Origin: Craspedostauros australis
Lineage: Eukaryota > Bacillariophyta > Bacillariophyceae > Mastogloiales > Achnanthaceae
Assembly: GCA_026770025.1 (NCBI GenBank)
Contig: JAMXDE010000023.1
Span: 806,001-870,000 of the forward strand
Direction of reading: 5' to 3'
DNA: 64,000 bases
The notes under the pieces: generated by a model
What the model was told of the DNA's origin: nothing
The model's database searches: none
What the model saw: only the letters and a program-made list of their open reading frames with translations
Position numbers and translations under genes: made by a program
Shown here: positions 53,251 through 63,135 of the stretch, one piece after another
How the letters are laid out: every line of letters begins with the position of its first letter
Numbering within the stretch: the stretch's first letter is position 1

Positions 53251-55318
53251 ACACCATACAGATACGAGTCGCGAGTCGCGACGAGAATGTCTGAAGGACA
53301 TGACAACCATGACTAATAAAATCGCATACACGACTAGTATTGTTCTTCAGTTCGCGAACAGTATGTCCGACTTCCCATGTCCGGCAGTTTACCGGAAGCC
53401 CCTGTGGAAAGAGAAGAAGCGAGTGTTGGCGCCAAGCATCACCACACGCGTCCGAGCAGTTCGCACTTGATACAATACTCAACTCTCTTCTGCTCTCTGT
53501 TCTTTGACTTTGCAACATCCATGCCGACCAGCCTTCGTGGTGCAGTACTCAATACGCAAGGCGAAAATCGTCTCCTTCTTGCTGCTGCTGCTAGTGCTAC
53601 TGCTAGTGTTGCTGCTGCCACCACTTCTGACAATGTTGATTCATGGTGATGGAGTTCGAATAGTGCACTACTCCTTTCCTACAGTGCTCTTAGTCGACTG
53701 ATGAGCCTGTCGTCTTATTTTGCCGGAGTGCTTCCTCTTCGTCGGAGGATGTCCAACACATCGTCCGATGAGCCAACCGTTACGCGATCGCCGTGTGCAT
53801 ACCCACAACAACGAAGACGCAATCACTTTGACGCACGGCATGTGTCAACCCTGGGACTGGGACGCTTCTACCTTCGGCATGTCTTCGAATGACGTCTTCC
53901 AATCGGCGTTGGTCACGAAATGGTGAAGTGCAGAATGGGACCACTCCGTGTGGAGCGCCGTACTTTCGAGCTATTCTAGCATAAGTATTGCCATGGTACT
54001 CATTCCCGAGGGCAATTGATGAACGTCTTTTCGCAAGGGCATTTAAGAAGGAAATAGTCGCAGGCTATTTACTTGCACAAGTAGTTCTCTCGCCGGATCG
54101 GCACCAACACGGCACTTCTCATTTGTCGTGACCACATCGCCCTCATGTTTTGTTAGGCCCCGACCGAGGAGAGAACCGTGAGAAATGATCGAGTGCGCGT
54201 TTGGCGCAAACCACCCTCACCAATCATCTCTTGGTCCACAGTTGTCATCATTTTGCCAATGACAAACCAATGGTCGCGTGAACACGCAGACATGGGTCGC
54301 GCTGCAAGTTGCTGAGGACTCTAATCAAAGACTGCCATCAAAGACCGCAATGAATGAAGGGCAGCGACCATCAATGAACGATGGACGAAACGCACAACAA
54401 ACGAGCAAAGAGCGGCCACCCGTCGGTGGTTTTTCAACAACACAACAGCATCGGCACACTCAGCAAGCACGGTTTCCACGCGCGCAAATGACGGTGTTGC
54501 CTCCGAGGACACCTCTGTTCTCACAAAATCAATCGACCGCCAGATTGCAGATCTCCACAAAACAACGTTGAGAAACAATTGAACGGTGATCACAAGTCCA
54601 TCCGAGACCAGAACAAGCAACACTGCAAAGGTACGACCACCCTCTCAGCGGAATAAAATGATGCTCTGCATGATAGCATGACGGGTCCGACGAGGCAATG
54701 ACGCGAAGCCCGCAACGAACGCACACCCACGCGGTGCACATGTCGCGAGACGCAGCAACCTGCGCTTCATGAAGTGAAGCACCCTGCTCTTCCGCAAAAT
54801 ACCCTGCGTCATTCCGATGACGTGATCATACCATTCCTGCAGAAGCTTCACTGTCTCTACCCCCACCTTGTTCGTGCGCATCATCTTGCTACTCGGCCCA
54901 CTCAGCTCAGCCCGACTCACGCCGCCCTGCCCAATGATTTCTTTCTGTCCCGCTCGTTCCGTCCTGCGCGTCGATTCTGGCCTTCGGCATTATCAACAAC
55001 TCGCGACGCAAACGAACGACGCGCCATCGTTGGTTTCTTTCGTTCTACAACTACGATGGTCACACTCGTGCGTTGGACGCTAACCCGTTCGGACTCGGCA
55101 TGCGCGCCAACAACCTTCTTACAAACGGCACCGCTCACGCTGCTCCACTTGCTGGCTTGATGCCCCGTGGATACCCATTACTCTAATTGGACTCGTCCGA
55201 TGCGTACGATGCGTGCATATCTCGCAATCTCCCGCTTGATCCGGCTTCATCTGCATCCACCACGAACACGAACGCGAACTATAGAACAAGCGACTGAACC
55301 AACCAAGAAACAGCAAAG
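53251..55318. other. Intergenic, 5' flank of the PSD-repeat gene
   Basis: About 2 kb. A GCT/CTG-rich simple run lies at 53577-53620. Several overlapping open frames (53377-53649, 54278-54571, 54774-55160) show no domain. The last ~100 bp before 55319 (caaccaagaaacagcaaagATG) is a likely 5' UTR. Confidence 0.4.
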
Positions 55319-58300
55319 ATGGTGAACTTCAAGGTGGCCCTCGCGGCTTTGCTCTTACTCGACAGCATGCCCAAAGCCCAAGCTGCACTGCGTGGGAACA
55401 GACTCCTCGTGGACCCAATGGATGAACTGCAGTTGATCATGAGGTCCACCCGCATGCTCAAGGACAACGTCAACGACGGCACGAAGTCCATTAAGCAGGT
55501 CAAGACCAACAACCCACCAACGGGCAACGAGCCTGACGTGGAGTCGTCGCCACCCACCGCGTTGCCGACTGGATCGCCCACCGCAACACCGAACGTCGCC
55601 TCCAGCTCCTCCCCGAGCGAAGCAGCGACGGACCCGCCGATGACCGCTCCCACATCTGCGCCGACTTCCTCACCGACAGCCGCACCGACAATGCCCCCCG
55701 TCCCTCAGCCAACCTCGCAGCCCACACTCGAACCGACATCTGCCCCCGTCGACTTTGATTCCTCCCTCTTCATCATCTGCCGACCAGATGGCGCAACTAT
55801 CTTGACGCGAGACGAAGCACGTGGCAAGACCATCATCTGCGATGCCCGCAAGGAATCGTGCCGCGAGGCCCTGGCCGCCGTCAAGGCATCTTCGGACCTG
55901 CAGAACTTTTTCGCGTGTGCAGGAAACCTTGGCGAAGGAGCGGCACGCAGGCTGTTCAATCGCTACGCCATGAACCCGAACCTCGTCGAGCAACTCAAGG
56001 ACGTGGCTGCCTCCCGAACCGCCCTCATCACGGAACGAACTGATGAGATCAAGGCCGCCTGCATGACCATCGGGATGTCCCGGTCGCCGCCGGAAGCCAG
56101 CCCATGCTGTCAAGGATCTTCTGGATGTGTGGCAACGGCTGTTTCTAAAGAATCTCCTGCCCCTTTCATGACCGTTGCTCTCACCGCGTGCACTGGCGAT
56201 GAAGCATGCAAGGACATGGGACTCAATCCTCTCATTCTGGGTTCTGCATGCACCGGCGTGGGTGCGTGCAAGGAAATGAACAAGAACGACGTCGATCCTG
56301 TGACCTCAGGCGTCACCTTCGTTGGCACGGTATCATGCACCAGCGCCGGATCATGTGAGGGAGTCGGCCATCTATCCTACGGTGATGTCGCCATCATGGA
56401 TAGGTCTTGCCTCGGCTCGAATGCATGCAACGCAGCTGGACGACGTACCGCTCAGTTCTCCGCGATCCGCACGCAGAGCCATATCGACATCGGACCGAAT
56501 GCTTGCGTTGGCAGCGAGGCCTGCAAGGACTTCCATTCCACCGTTAATCGTGTAACTGGTGGGAAGGCCATGGGCAGTCTGTCGATCGGTGATCGCGCCT
56601 GTTCCCGTCGCGCCTCATGCACCGAAGTCGGGTTCAGCGATGCGATGCTGACGGACATCATTGTCCCTCCAAGTACTTGCGATAGCGTCGACAGCTGCCG
56701 TGGATGCATGACGGTCTCGTCATGCAACCGCGACGAGGTGTACCTCATCAGCGACGCTGAAGGCGCCTGTCCGAAGGGGGGTGGCAGCAACCAGCCAACT
56801 GGGGAGAAGGTAACCGATTACTGCATCGGAAAGGACACTCTGCCAACTGAATGTCCGACTTTCTCTCCTACGCCGTTCCCCACTCCTCTCGCGTCATCCA
56901 ATCCGTCGGATCTTCCATCGCAGCTGCCATCTGGTCTACCGTCGATGCAGCCGTCTGATGTGCCGTCTGATATTCCAAGCGAAGTACCCTCAATCTCACA
57001 GGCGCCGTCCGAACGCCCATCAGATCTGCCGTCTGTGCAGCCATCCGAACGCCCTTCAGATCTGCCGTCTTCGCAACCGTCCGATTTGCCGTCTGCCATG
57101 CCGAGCTCACAGCCTTCGGATCTCCCTTCGCAGAGTCCATCGGATGTACCGTCCCAAATGCCCAGCGCCGTTCTTTCGGAGAGGCCTTCTGATATCCCGA
57201 GCTCAATGCCGTCCGATTCACCGAGCTTCATACCTACGAGAACCACAGCCCCGTCCGATCGGCCGTCCGATCAACCATCCCTTGAACCAACCCAGCAACC
57301 ATCGGAAGGCCCGAGTATGGCGCCTACGGACTCCCAGGCTCCCTCCGAAGCATCTGCTTCCCCGACCGCCCCTCCGGCTTCTTTCCAGGCTGGATGCATC
57401 ACGAATCCCCAAAGTTTCAACCAAGTCATCGCTGATGTTGCTGGTGAGGTTACTTGCGATGAACCAACAGGGCCGTGTGCAGACTTTGTCAACGGCATGA
57501 ACGCTTTACCAACCAGGAAGGCAAACATGGTCAAGAGCATTTTTTCATGCAGCGACGGCAAGCCGCCAAGAGCATATCCTCTGTCAATTGTTCAGCAACA
57601 ATTCGACAAGATCAGGGACGATCCAGTCGTGACCAAAGCCATACTCACAACAGTGGCAACCAAGGATATATTCACTGGCGATACCAACGTCCTCGCGAGT
57701 GCATGCCAGTATAAAGACTGTTGCACCGGGACATCCGCTTGCACCACCAGCAGTCTCGGCGCGCCTATGACAGTGAGCGAAGGGTCCTGCAAGGGTGACG
57801 CGGCCTGCGCTGGTTTCAGCGTGTTTGGCATCGCCCTTGAGAGTTGCAACGGCGCCAGAGCCTGCCTCAACTTGGGCAAGTACTCTTTTCGTACCAGTCC
57901 TGAGAACAGTGGCTTCAGGCTGATCGAACCAGGTGCGTGTAATGGTGACAACAGTTGCGAAAATCTTGGCCGCAACGTGAACGGCAACATAAGAATTGAG
58001 AAAGGGGCTTGCGATGGAACCAACGCATGCCTAAATCTTTCGAACCGTCCTGGTCAAAACAGATCACCCGTGGTGAAGAACGATGTAATGCTTGGACCGA
58101 GCGCATGCGATGGAGAGTCCGCTTGCGAAGACATCCACGCAGGCAATAACAAATTCCCTGGAGGCGTCGCCATCAACAAGAATGGCTGCAAAGGAGACAA
58201 CGTGTGCAAGGGTATTGCCAATGACAATCTATCGATCAGCGACATCGTCATCGAGGAGGGTGTCTGCAATGCGGATAATGGCGAGAGCTGTGAGGACTGC

Positions 58301-58396
58301 GTGATTGCACAACCGTGTACTCCTGCTTCGCTGACATACACCATCGACGACGCGAGCGAGGACTGCCCCACCGCCAGCGCAGGTGGCTGCAGCTAA
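55319..58396 (+). CDS. Secreted PSD-repeat protein with duplicated Cys-rich domain (1025 aa)
   Basis: The N-terminus (MVNFKVALAALLLLDSMPKAQA) is a signal peptide. A Pro/Thr/Ser-rich stalk follows (about 75-145). Domain 1 (about 148-500) has a helical part, a CCQGSSGC cluster, and repeated motifs like ACTGDEACKDMG, ACTGVGACKEM and SCLGSNACNAAG. Then comes a long PSD tract (about 515-685; units such as PSDLPS and PSDVPSD). Domain 2 (about 690-1025) repeats the plan: helices, CCTGTSAC, then SCKGDAACAGF, SCNGARACLNLG, ACNGDNSCENLG and ACDGTNACLNLS. PSD tracts are well known in diatom secreted and cell-wall proteins. It is probably extracellular or frustule-associated; its partner is unknown. Single exon. 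Confidence 0.88.
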   Translation: MVNFKVALAALLLLDSMPKAQAALRGNRLLVDPMDELQLIMRSTRMLKDNVNDGTKSIKQVKTNNPPTGNEPDVESSPPTALPTGSPTATPNVASSSSPSEAATDPPMTAPTSAPTSSPTAAPTMPPVPQPTSQPTLEPTSAPVDFDSSLFIICRPDGATILTRDEARGKTIICDARKESCREALAAVKASSDLQNFFACAGNLGEGAARRLFNRYAMNPNLVEQLKDVAASRTALITERTDEIKAACMTIGMSRSPPEASPCCQGSSGCVATAVSKESPAPFMTVALTACTGDEACKDMGLNPLILGSACTGVGACKEMNKNDVDPVTSGVTFVGTVSCTSAGSCEGVGHLSYGDVAIMDRSCLGSNACNAAGRRTAQFSAIRTQSHIDIGPNACVGSEACKDFHSTVNRVTGGKAMGSLSIGDRACSRRASCTEVGFSDAMLTDIIVPPSTCDSVDSCRGCMTVSSCNRDEVYLISDAEGACPKGGGSNQPTGEKVTDYCIGKDTLPTECPTFSPTPFPTPLASSNPSDLPSQLPSGLPSMQPSDVPSDIPSEVPSISQAPSERPSDLPSVQPSERPSDLPSSQPSDLPSAMPSSQPSDLPSQSPSDVPSQMPSAVLSERPSDIPSSMPSDSPSFIPTRTTAPSDRPSDQPSLEPTQQPSEGPSMAPTDSQAPSEASASPTAPPASFQAGCITNPQSFNQVIADVAGEVTCDEPTGPCADFVNGMNALPTRKANMVKSIFSCSDGKPPRAYPLSIVQQQFDKIRDDPVVTKAILTTVATKDIFTGDTNVLASACQYKDCCTGTSACTTSSLGAPMTVSEGSCKGDAACAGFSVFGIALESCNGARACLNLGKYSFRTSPENSGFRLIEPGACNGDNSCENLGRNVNGNIRIEKGACDGTNACLNLSNRPGQNRSPVVKNDVMLGPSACDGESACEDIHAGNNKFPGGVAINKNGCKGDNVCKGIANDNLSISDIVIEEGVCNADNGESCEDCVIAQPCTPASLTYTIDDASEDCPTASAGGCS

Positions 58397-59291
58397 ACAT
58401 CTCAAATGCATTGTAACGTGTAATATATAATAATACAAAAAATTCAGAATTGCTCGGTTCCGGGAGAGGTGTGCGTGTGGTGCAGGAATGCGGAATAGAG
58501 TGGAGTGGAGCGGAGTGCTCTGTCTCGCTCTCTTTCTCCCTCCATAGAGAGAGAGAGAAAGAGAGAGACGGTGCTGTGCGAGTAGAGTATGAGATTCACG
58601 GGCGCAGTGCATACGCGTGCCTGCGACTACGATCGCATGAACGGGGTGGCGTCGAACCGCAACGAGAAGTGTTGCGGCCTGGCTACTGGATGGGCATCGA
58701 TCGTATTATCCGAGAGAGGACCCCGACACAGTCATTTTGTCTTGTTGTATCCACGACTGAATGGATATGGCGTTCGGATCAGTCGATAAGCACGCTCTGC
58801 CTGTGTGTCCACCCGTTTGTGCGACACGAAGAGAAAATGAAAACAAATGACGAATCTCCTGTCATCTCGTTCACGCAGACGCGTTGTCAACCACATCGTC
58901 ATTTTCACCCATCATCATCAGGAACCACCCACGCACTTTCGGAAGAAACAAACGAGCTGGATAATAGAATACTGGGACGCATCGTTCTGCTCTTGCGTAT
59001 AGTACTCTCACTTGCCATACGTACATGCACAGAGCGAAGAGTGTGCTGGTGATTGTATCGCAACACGCCGTCGGACAACAGCATTCAAGGCCTCATCTCC
59101 CATAACCCATCAACGGAACACTTTCAGAAGACAATCCATCCATCCATCCATCCATCCCGACGTTCCATTCCACCAACACCCTCCACTCGAATCTCCATCT
59201 TTTCTGCTGTGGCAAGTGCAAAGAATCAGGGTTGTGAGAAGGACACCAACCAATCAACCAGGCGGAAAGAAGAAAAGCAGAATATTGCAAC
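58397..59291. other. Intergenic with simple repeats
   Basis: About 0.9 kb. An A/T-rich stretch right after the stop (taatatataataatacaaaa) may hold the poly-A site of the PSD gene. GA-rich runs lie near 58547-58567 and a (CATC)n run at about 59131-59158 in the likely 5' UTR of the next gene. No gene is supported. Confidence 0.5.
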
Positions 59292-60968
59292 ATGACGAGC
59301 ATCTCCGCATCCACGAAGCACAGGATCGGCAAGAAGCCCGCGAAGGTGGGCATCGGCAAATCCGGCAGCAAGGCGGGAGCCAAGTCCAAGGCCTCCGGCG
59401 GAAAGCGCGGTGAGAGCGCCGCGTTGAAGCCATCGGCGCTGGCGACTGCCAAGGCCGTGGCGGACCTCAAGGCTTTGGACAATGCCGCGCGTCGCAACAA
59501 GATCAAGGATCTGTTCTGCGCCGCGATTGGAGAGGAGGTCGTTGTCGACAAGAGCAAGCCTCGCACGGCCAGCACGACGCGAAGCCGCGGTATGGCCGCT
59601 GCCGATGTCGCCGTGGCTTGCAAGGAGCTGGGCATTTCGTTCGTGCTGCGGGAGTGCGGTCTGCTCGATGAGATGCAGCGCACGCTGTTTCCGGAAGGCA
59701 TCGAGGCGATGTTCGCGCGCACCAGCATTTCCGGCGGATTGAAGCCCAGCACATCGGCCGTGAGTCTCACCAGCCTCGACGAGACCACGATCACCAGCGC
59801 CGGATCGATGGGCACGGACAGCAAGCGCGGCAAGGCAACGCCTGCCAATGCCAGAGAAGGTGCCTTGCTCATCATCCGGGCGCTGTGCGAGAGGCTCGGC
59901 CAGAAGGTCGAACCGTTCGTTGTGGGCGCCTTCCTCGCGGCATCTCTGGACGAGTGTGGCAGCAACTCCAGCAGCGTGCGTGATGCGGCGGAGGACACAT
60001 CGCGAACGCTCATCAAAACGGCGAGCCCGTGGGCCTTTGCCTGCCTCATCGCCCCGCTCATCATGCAGTCGTTGAAATCCAACGAATGGCGCGTCAAGTT
60101 CAATGCCCTCGATCGGTTGGCCCAGTGCGCGGAGACCGCCCCCGCGCAGGTCTGCAAAATGCTCCCCACGTTGATCCCCGCCGTGACGGATCAGGTTTGG
60201 GATACGAAGCAGCAGGTCACCAAGTCGGCCACGTCCGCTCTGCTCAAGATTTGCAAGACCAACACCAACCCGGACGTCGCGCCTGCCGTCCCGGCAGTCG
60301 TCAAGGCCATCTCGAAGCCGTCGGATACCGTCAAGGCCCTCGACGAGCTCATGGGAACGACCTTCGTCGTCAGCGTCGACGCCGCCACGCTGTCCATCCT
60401 GTGCCCCGTCCTCTCGCGCGCGCTCAAGGAAAAGCTGGCCATCCACAAGCGCGCCGCCTGCATCGTCATTTCCAATATGAGCCGTCTCGTCAGCGCGCCC
60501 GAAGATGTCGCACCGTTCGGTCCCCTGCTCGTGCCGGAATTGAAGAAGGTCGCCACGAACGTCCAGTTCGAGGAGATCCGTGACGAGGCCCTCAAGGCGC
60601 TCAAGAACCTCACGAAGGCTCTGGGTGACGCCTTCGAGGAGTCGCAGGAAGATAAGGCGCACGAGGCGGAGCAGGAACGCCTGCGCGTGGAAGACGAGCA
60701 GAAGAGGATACAGGACGAACGCGACGCGCAGGCCAAGCGCGATGCCGAACAGCAGAAGAAGGAAGATGAGGAGCGCAAACGTTTCAAGGAGGCCATGGAT
60801 GCGCAGCGCGAATTGGATCGCATCGAAGCCGACAAGATCAAGAAGGCCAAGGAAGAGGAGGAAAAAAAGAAGGAAGCCGCCAAGCGCAGCACGAAGGGTG
60901 GAACTGGCAAGTGTCAAGGTTGCGGGCTCAAAAAGTGCAAGAAGACCTGCTTATTTTTTAAGGGATGA
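59292..60968 (+). CDS. eEF3-like HEAT-repeat protein without ABC cassettes (558 aa)
   Basis: Residues about 185-455 are HEAT repeats closely following those of translation elongation factor 3: AREGALLIIRALCERLG, SNEWRVKFNALDRLAQC, LPTLIPAVTDQVWDTKQQV, LMGTTFVVSVDAATLSILCP, then IVISNMSRLVSAPEDVAPF. eEF3 (about 1050 aa in yeast) helps E-site tRNA release using two ABC ATPase domains; here these are absent. Instead there is a charged coiled coil (about 455-535) and a Cys-rich end (CQGCGLKKCKKTC) that could bind a metal. The N-terminus (1-60) is Lys/Ser/Gly-rich. It may be ribosome-associated or a Gcn1-like regulator, but that is inference. Single exon, ATG shortly after the (CATC)n run. Confidence 0.8.
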   Translation: MTSISASTKHRIGKKPAKVGIGKSGSKAGAKSKASGGKRGESAALKPSALATAKAVADLKALDNAARRNKIKDLFCAAIGEEVVVDKSKPRTASTTRSRGMAAADVAVACKELGISFVLRECGLLDEMQRTLFPEGIEAMFARTSISGGLKPSTSAVSLTSLDETTITSAGSMGTDSKRGKATPANAREGALLIIRALCERLGQKVEPFVVGAFLAASLDECGSNSSSVRDAAEDTSRTLIKTASPWAFACLIAPLIMQSLKSNEWRVKFNALDRLAQCAETAPAQVCKMLPTLIPAVTDQVWDTKQQVTKSATSALLKICKTNTNPDVAPAVPAVVKAISKPSDTVKALDELMGTTFVVSVDAATLSILCPVLSRALKEKLAIHKRAACIVISNMSRLVSAPEDVAPFGPLLVPELKKVATNVQFEEIRDEALKALKNLTKALGDAFEESQEDKAHEAEQERLRVEDEQKRIQDERDAQAKRDAEQQKKEDEERKRFKEAMDAQRELDRIEADKIKKAKEEEEKKKEAAKRSTKGGTGKCQGCGLKKCKKTCLFFKG

Positions 60969-61260
60969 TCATGATGCTCTGGAGTACTCGGGCTAACGAA
61001 TAAGAATGAAGCCAATCAAGCAATCGATCAATGAACCAAGCAAGCAAGTAACGTCTGTGTGGTCATATTCTTTGTCTGTGTTTGTTTACTTCTTCTGTTC
61101 GACTCGAGGACACGGCAGTGTGATTTAATGCTGGCACTCTAGGAGGAAATGTCTATTGTTGACGTGCGTGTCCGAGTACGTTAAGAAATGCACTGCAACT
61201 GTGTTGTCATTAAAATGTGCAATTATTCCTCTATTCCATCCCATTCCATCGCACGCCCCC

Positions 61261-62847
61261 TCATTTCGCCTTGCGCTCCCGCCTTTTTTGAATGGAGAAT
61301 TTGGACCGGAAGGAGTATCCCACCTTATCGGTCGCGATGTCGTCCAGCACCTCCTCCCAATCGCCCTTGGCATCGCGCTTCAGAAATCGTGCATTGTGCT
61401 TGTTTTTGAGCGACGTGACGATGGATTGGCAGAAGGTGCGCTTGTCGCCGTGGGCACACGATCGATACGCGTCGGCGTTGGTATCGATGACCTGCAGCAG
61501 CTTCTGGTTGCCGCTGAAGGTTTGGTAGGGGCGTCCGCGGCCCAGGAGGATGTCGTTGTATTTGGGGAAGGGGATTGCGGCAGTCTGCTTTTGTTGGTCG
61601 CAAGCACCTGCGCATTGCTCGCGTTCATCTTGTTCGGTCTGTGCCAAGTACTTGAGGAGCAGCCGGTTGTCCGGATTGCCGTCGTCCTGGATTGGCAGCA
61701 CGTCGGACGGGATGCCGTAGCCTTGCAGGGTGTAGAGGCTTTCGACCTGCGAACCTAGATGGACGCGATGTCGCAATCTGGCCTCCTTGGGCAGCTTCAT
61801 CATGAGCAAATTGATGAAAGGTTTGGCCTGTGGCAGGTTGTAGCAGATGTGGACGGCGGGAAGTCGAATCGGCAGGGATTGACCCAAGAGGGAGCACTTG
61901 GTGTAAAAGAGCTCCTGCAACGTGATGGTGATGGACGTGACGCCGGTGAGGTAGAGGATCATGACCATGCCCTTGCGCTGCGCTTCGGCGTTGTTGCGGA
62001 ATGCCGATTCCATGATGAACCAGGAACCCCGCATGGAGCTGCGCAGGCTGTTCTGCCGGTGGTACTGCCCGTACGAAAAGAAGATGATGCGTCCCGCCCT
62101 GTCGGTCACGGATGGCAGGCACTGCAGGGAACCACCGTGGATGTGGTGCCGATCGGAGTCGGTGAGATCCTGCACCCCGATGTGCTTCACGAGCCGGTCC
62201 TGTCCGAAGAGATCGAGCTTGGTCGAATAGTACATGACCATGCGCCGAGCTGCGTAGACGGGATCGTAATTCTCCGCGCGCAGGAAGGACATGCGGAATG
62301 CCTGGTCGTTGACGTACTTGGGCGACATGAAGAGCGCCCTTTCGTAGGCCGGTTTGGACTTGATCGCAGACACGTGCTCGTCCATCTGGTGCAGCAGGCG
62401 GCGGTTGTGTTCCTCCGTTTCGTCGATGAGGTGGGGCATGCCGTGGATCTCGTCGTTGCCGATGTTGCGCTCTTCGACCGTGAGATCGTTGAGCTCCTTC
62501 GCGAGCACGCGGTCCGTCTCCGTGATCGTGGCTTTGTGCCTGCGAGGATTGTCGTCCGCCTCGGTCCAGCACGAGCCGTGCTTCATGCCCTGCGACGGAA
62601 TCTTCGATGCTGCTGCTGCATCTTTCAATGTGACGGATTTGGGCAGGCACGAGGCGCTGGCCGCAGACGAAGGCACGGGTAAACAGCCGGCGCTGCAGCA
62701 AGCGGGAGATGACGAGGGCAGCAATGGCAGCACTTCGCCATGTTGGTGCGGATCGCGGCCGCGGGATTCCGCCGTGCGAAGTTCGTTGTCACCAGGGTCT
62801 TCCAAGGCTTGGCTTGCATCCAACGAAAGCAGATTGTGGCGATTCAT
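61261..62847 (-). CDS. CRAL-TRIO-like / DUF6824 protein (528 aa)
   Basis: Minus-strand frame. The middle (about 190-400) resembles a Sec14/CRAL-TRIO lipid-binding domain: AFRMSFLRAENYDPVYAARR, then ICYNLPQAKPFINLLMMKLP and QVESLYTLQGYGIPSDVLP near its end. The C-terminus (about 424-515) begins KYNDILLGRGRPYQTFSGNQ and runs to a basic end, the pattern of DUF6824, a domain frequent in diatom proteins. The N-terminus is low complexity. ATG 62847 is the first in frame; the open frame extends upstream only through non-ATG codons. It would carry a lipid-like ligand and act through an unknown DUF6824 role. It converges with the eEF3-like gene. Confidence 0.78.
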   Translation of the reverse strand: MNRHNLLSLDASQALEDPGDNELRTAESRGRDPHQHGEVLPLLPSSSPACCSAGCLPVPSSAASASCLPKSVTLKDAAAASKIPSQGMKHGSCWTEADDNPRRHKATITETDRVLAKELNDLTVEERNIGNDEIHGMPHLIDETEEHNRRLLHQMDEHVSAIKSKPAYERALFMSPKYVNDQAFRMSFLRAENYDPVYAARRMVMYYSTKLDLFGQDRLVKHIGVQDLTDSDRHHIHGGSLQCLPSVTDRAGRIIFFSYGQYHRQNSLRSSMRGSWFIMESAFRNNAEAQRKGMVMILYLTGVTSITITLQELFYTKCSLLGQSLPIRLPAVHICYNLPQAKPFINLLMMKLPKEARLRHRVHLGSQVESLYTLQGYGIPSDVLPIQDDGNPDNRLLLKYLAQTEQDEREQCAGACDQQKQTAAIPFPKYNDILLGRGRPYQTFSGNQKLLQVIDTNADAYRSCAHGDKRTFCQSIVTSLKNKHNARFLKRDAKGDWEEVLDDIATDKVGYSFRSKFSIQKRRERKAK

Positions 62848-63135
62848 GGATGTGTATGGGTTGGTGTGGGATGAGTAGTCATATGTGTGTTTGTTAGAAG
62901 TGTTATGATGAACTGCAATTGGTTTTATGAAGTGTGGAATTGCCTCTTTGTGTGCCAGCTGACCGCAAGGGAAGCCGGTGGTGACCAAACGGAACTCCAA
63001 AGAAGCCGCGTTGTCGTTGTTGGTTGTGGAGAAACGCTTCAGTTCGCGATTCAATTCAATCACGAATCCGATCCACTTCTGGTCGCACCGTATCAACAGT
63101 TTCACGATTCTTGGCGCCCACTATTGTTCTCCACC

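Noticed and set aside
56818-57246. Ser/Asp/Gly repeat protein on the minus strand
   Set aside because: Reverse reading of the PSD repeat tract of the secreted protein.
59226-60917. 563-codon minus-strand frame opposite the eEF3-like gene
   Set aside because: Leu/Arg/Gly-rich shadow; the plus strand encodes clear HEAT repeats.
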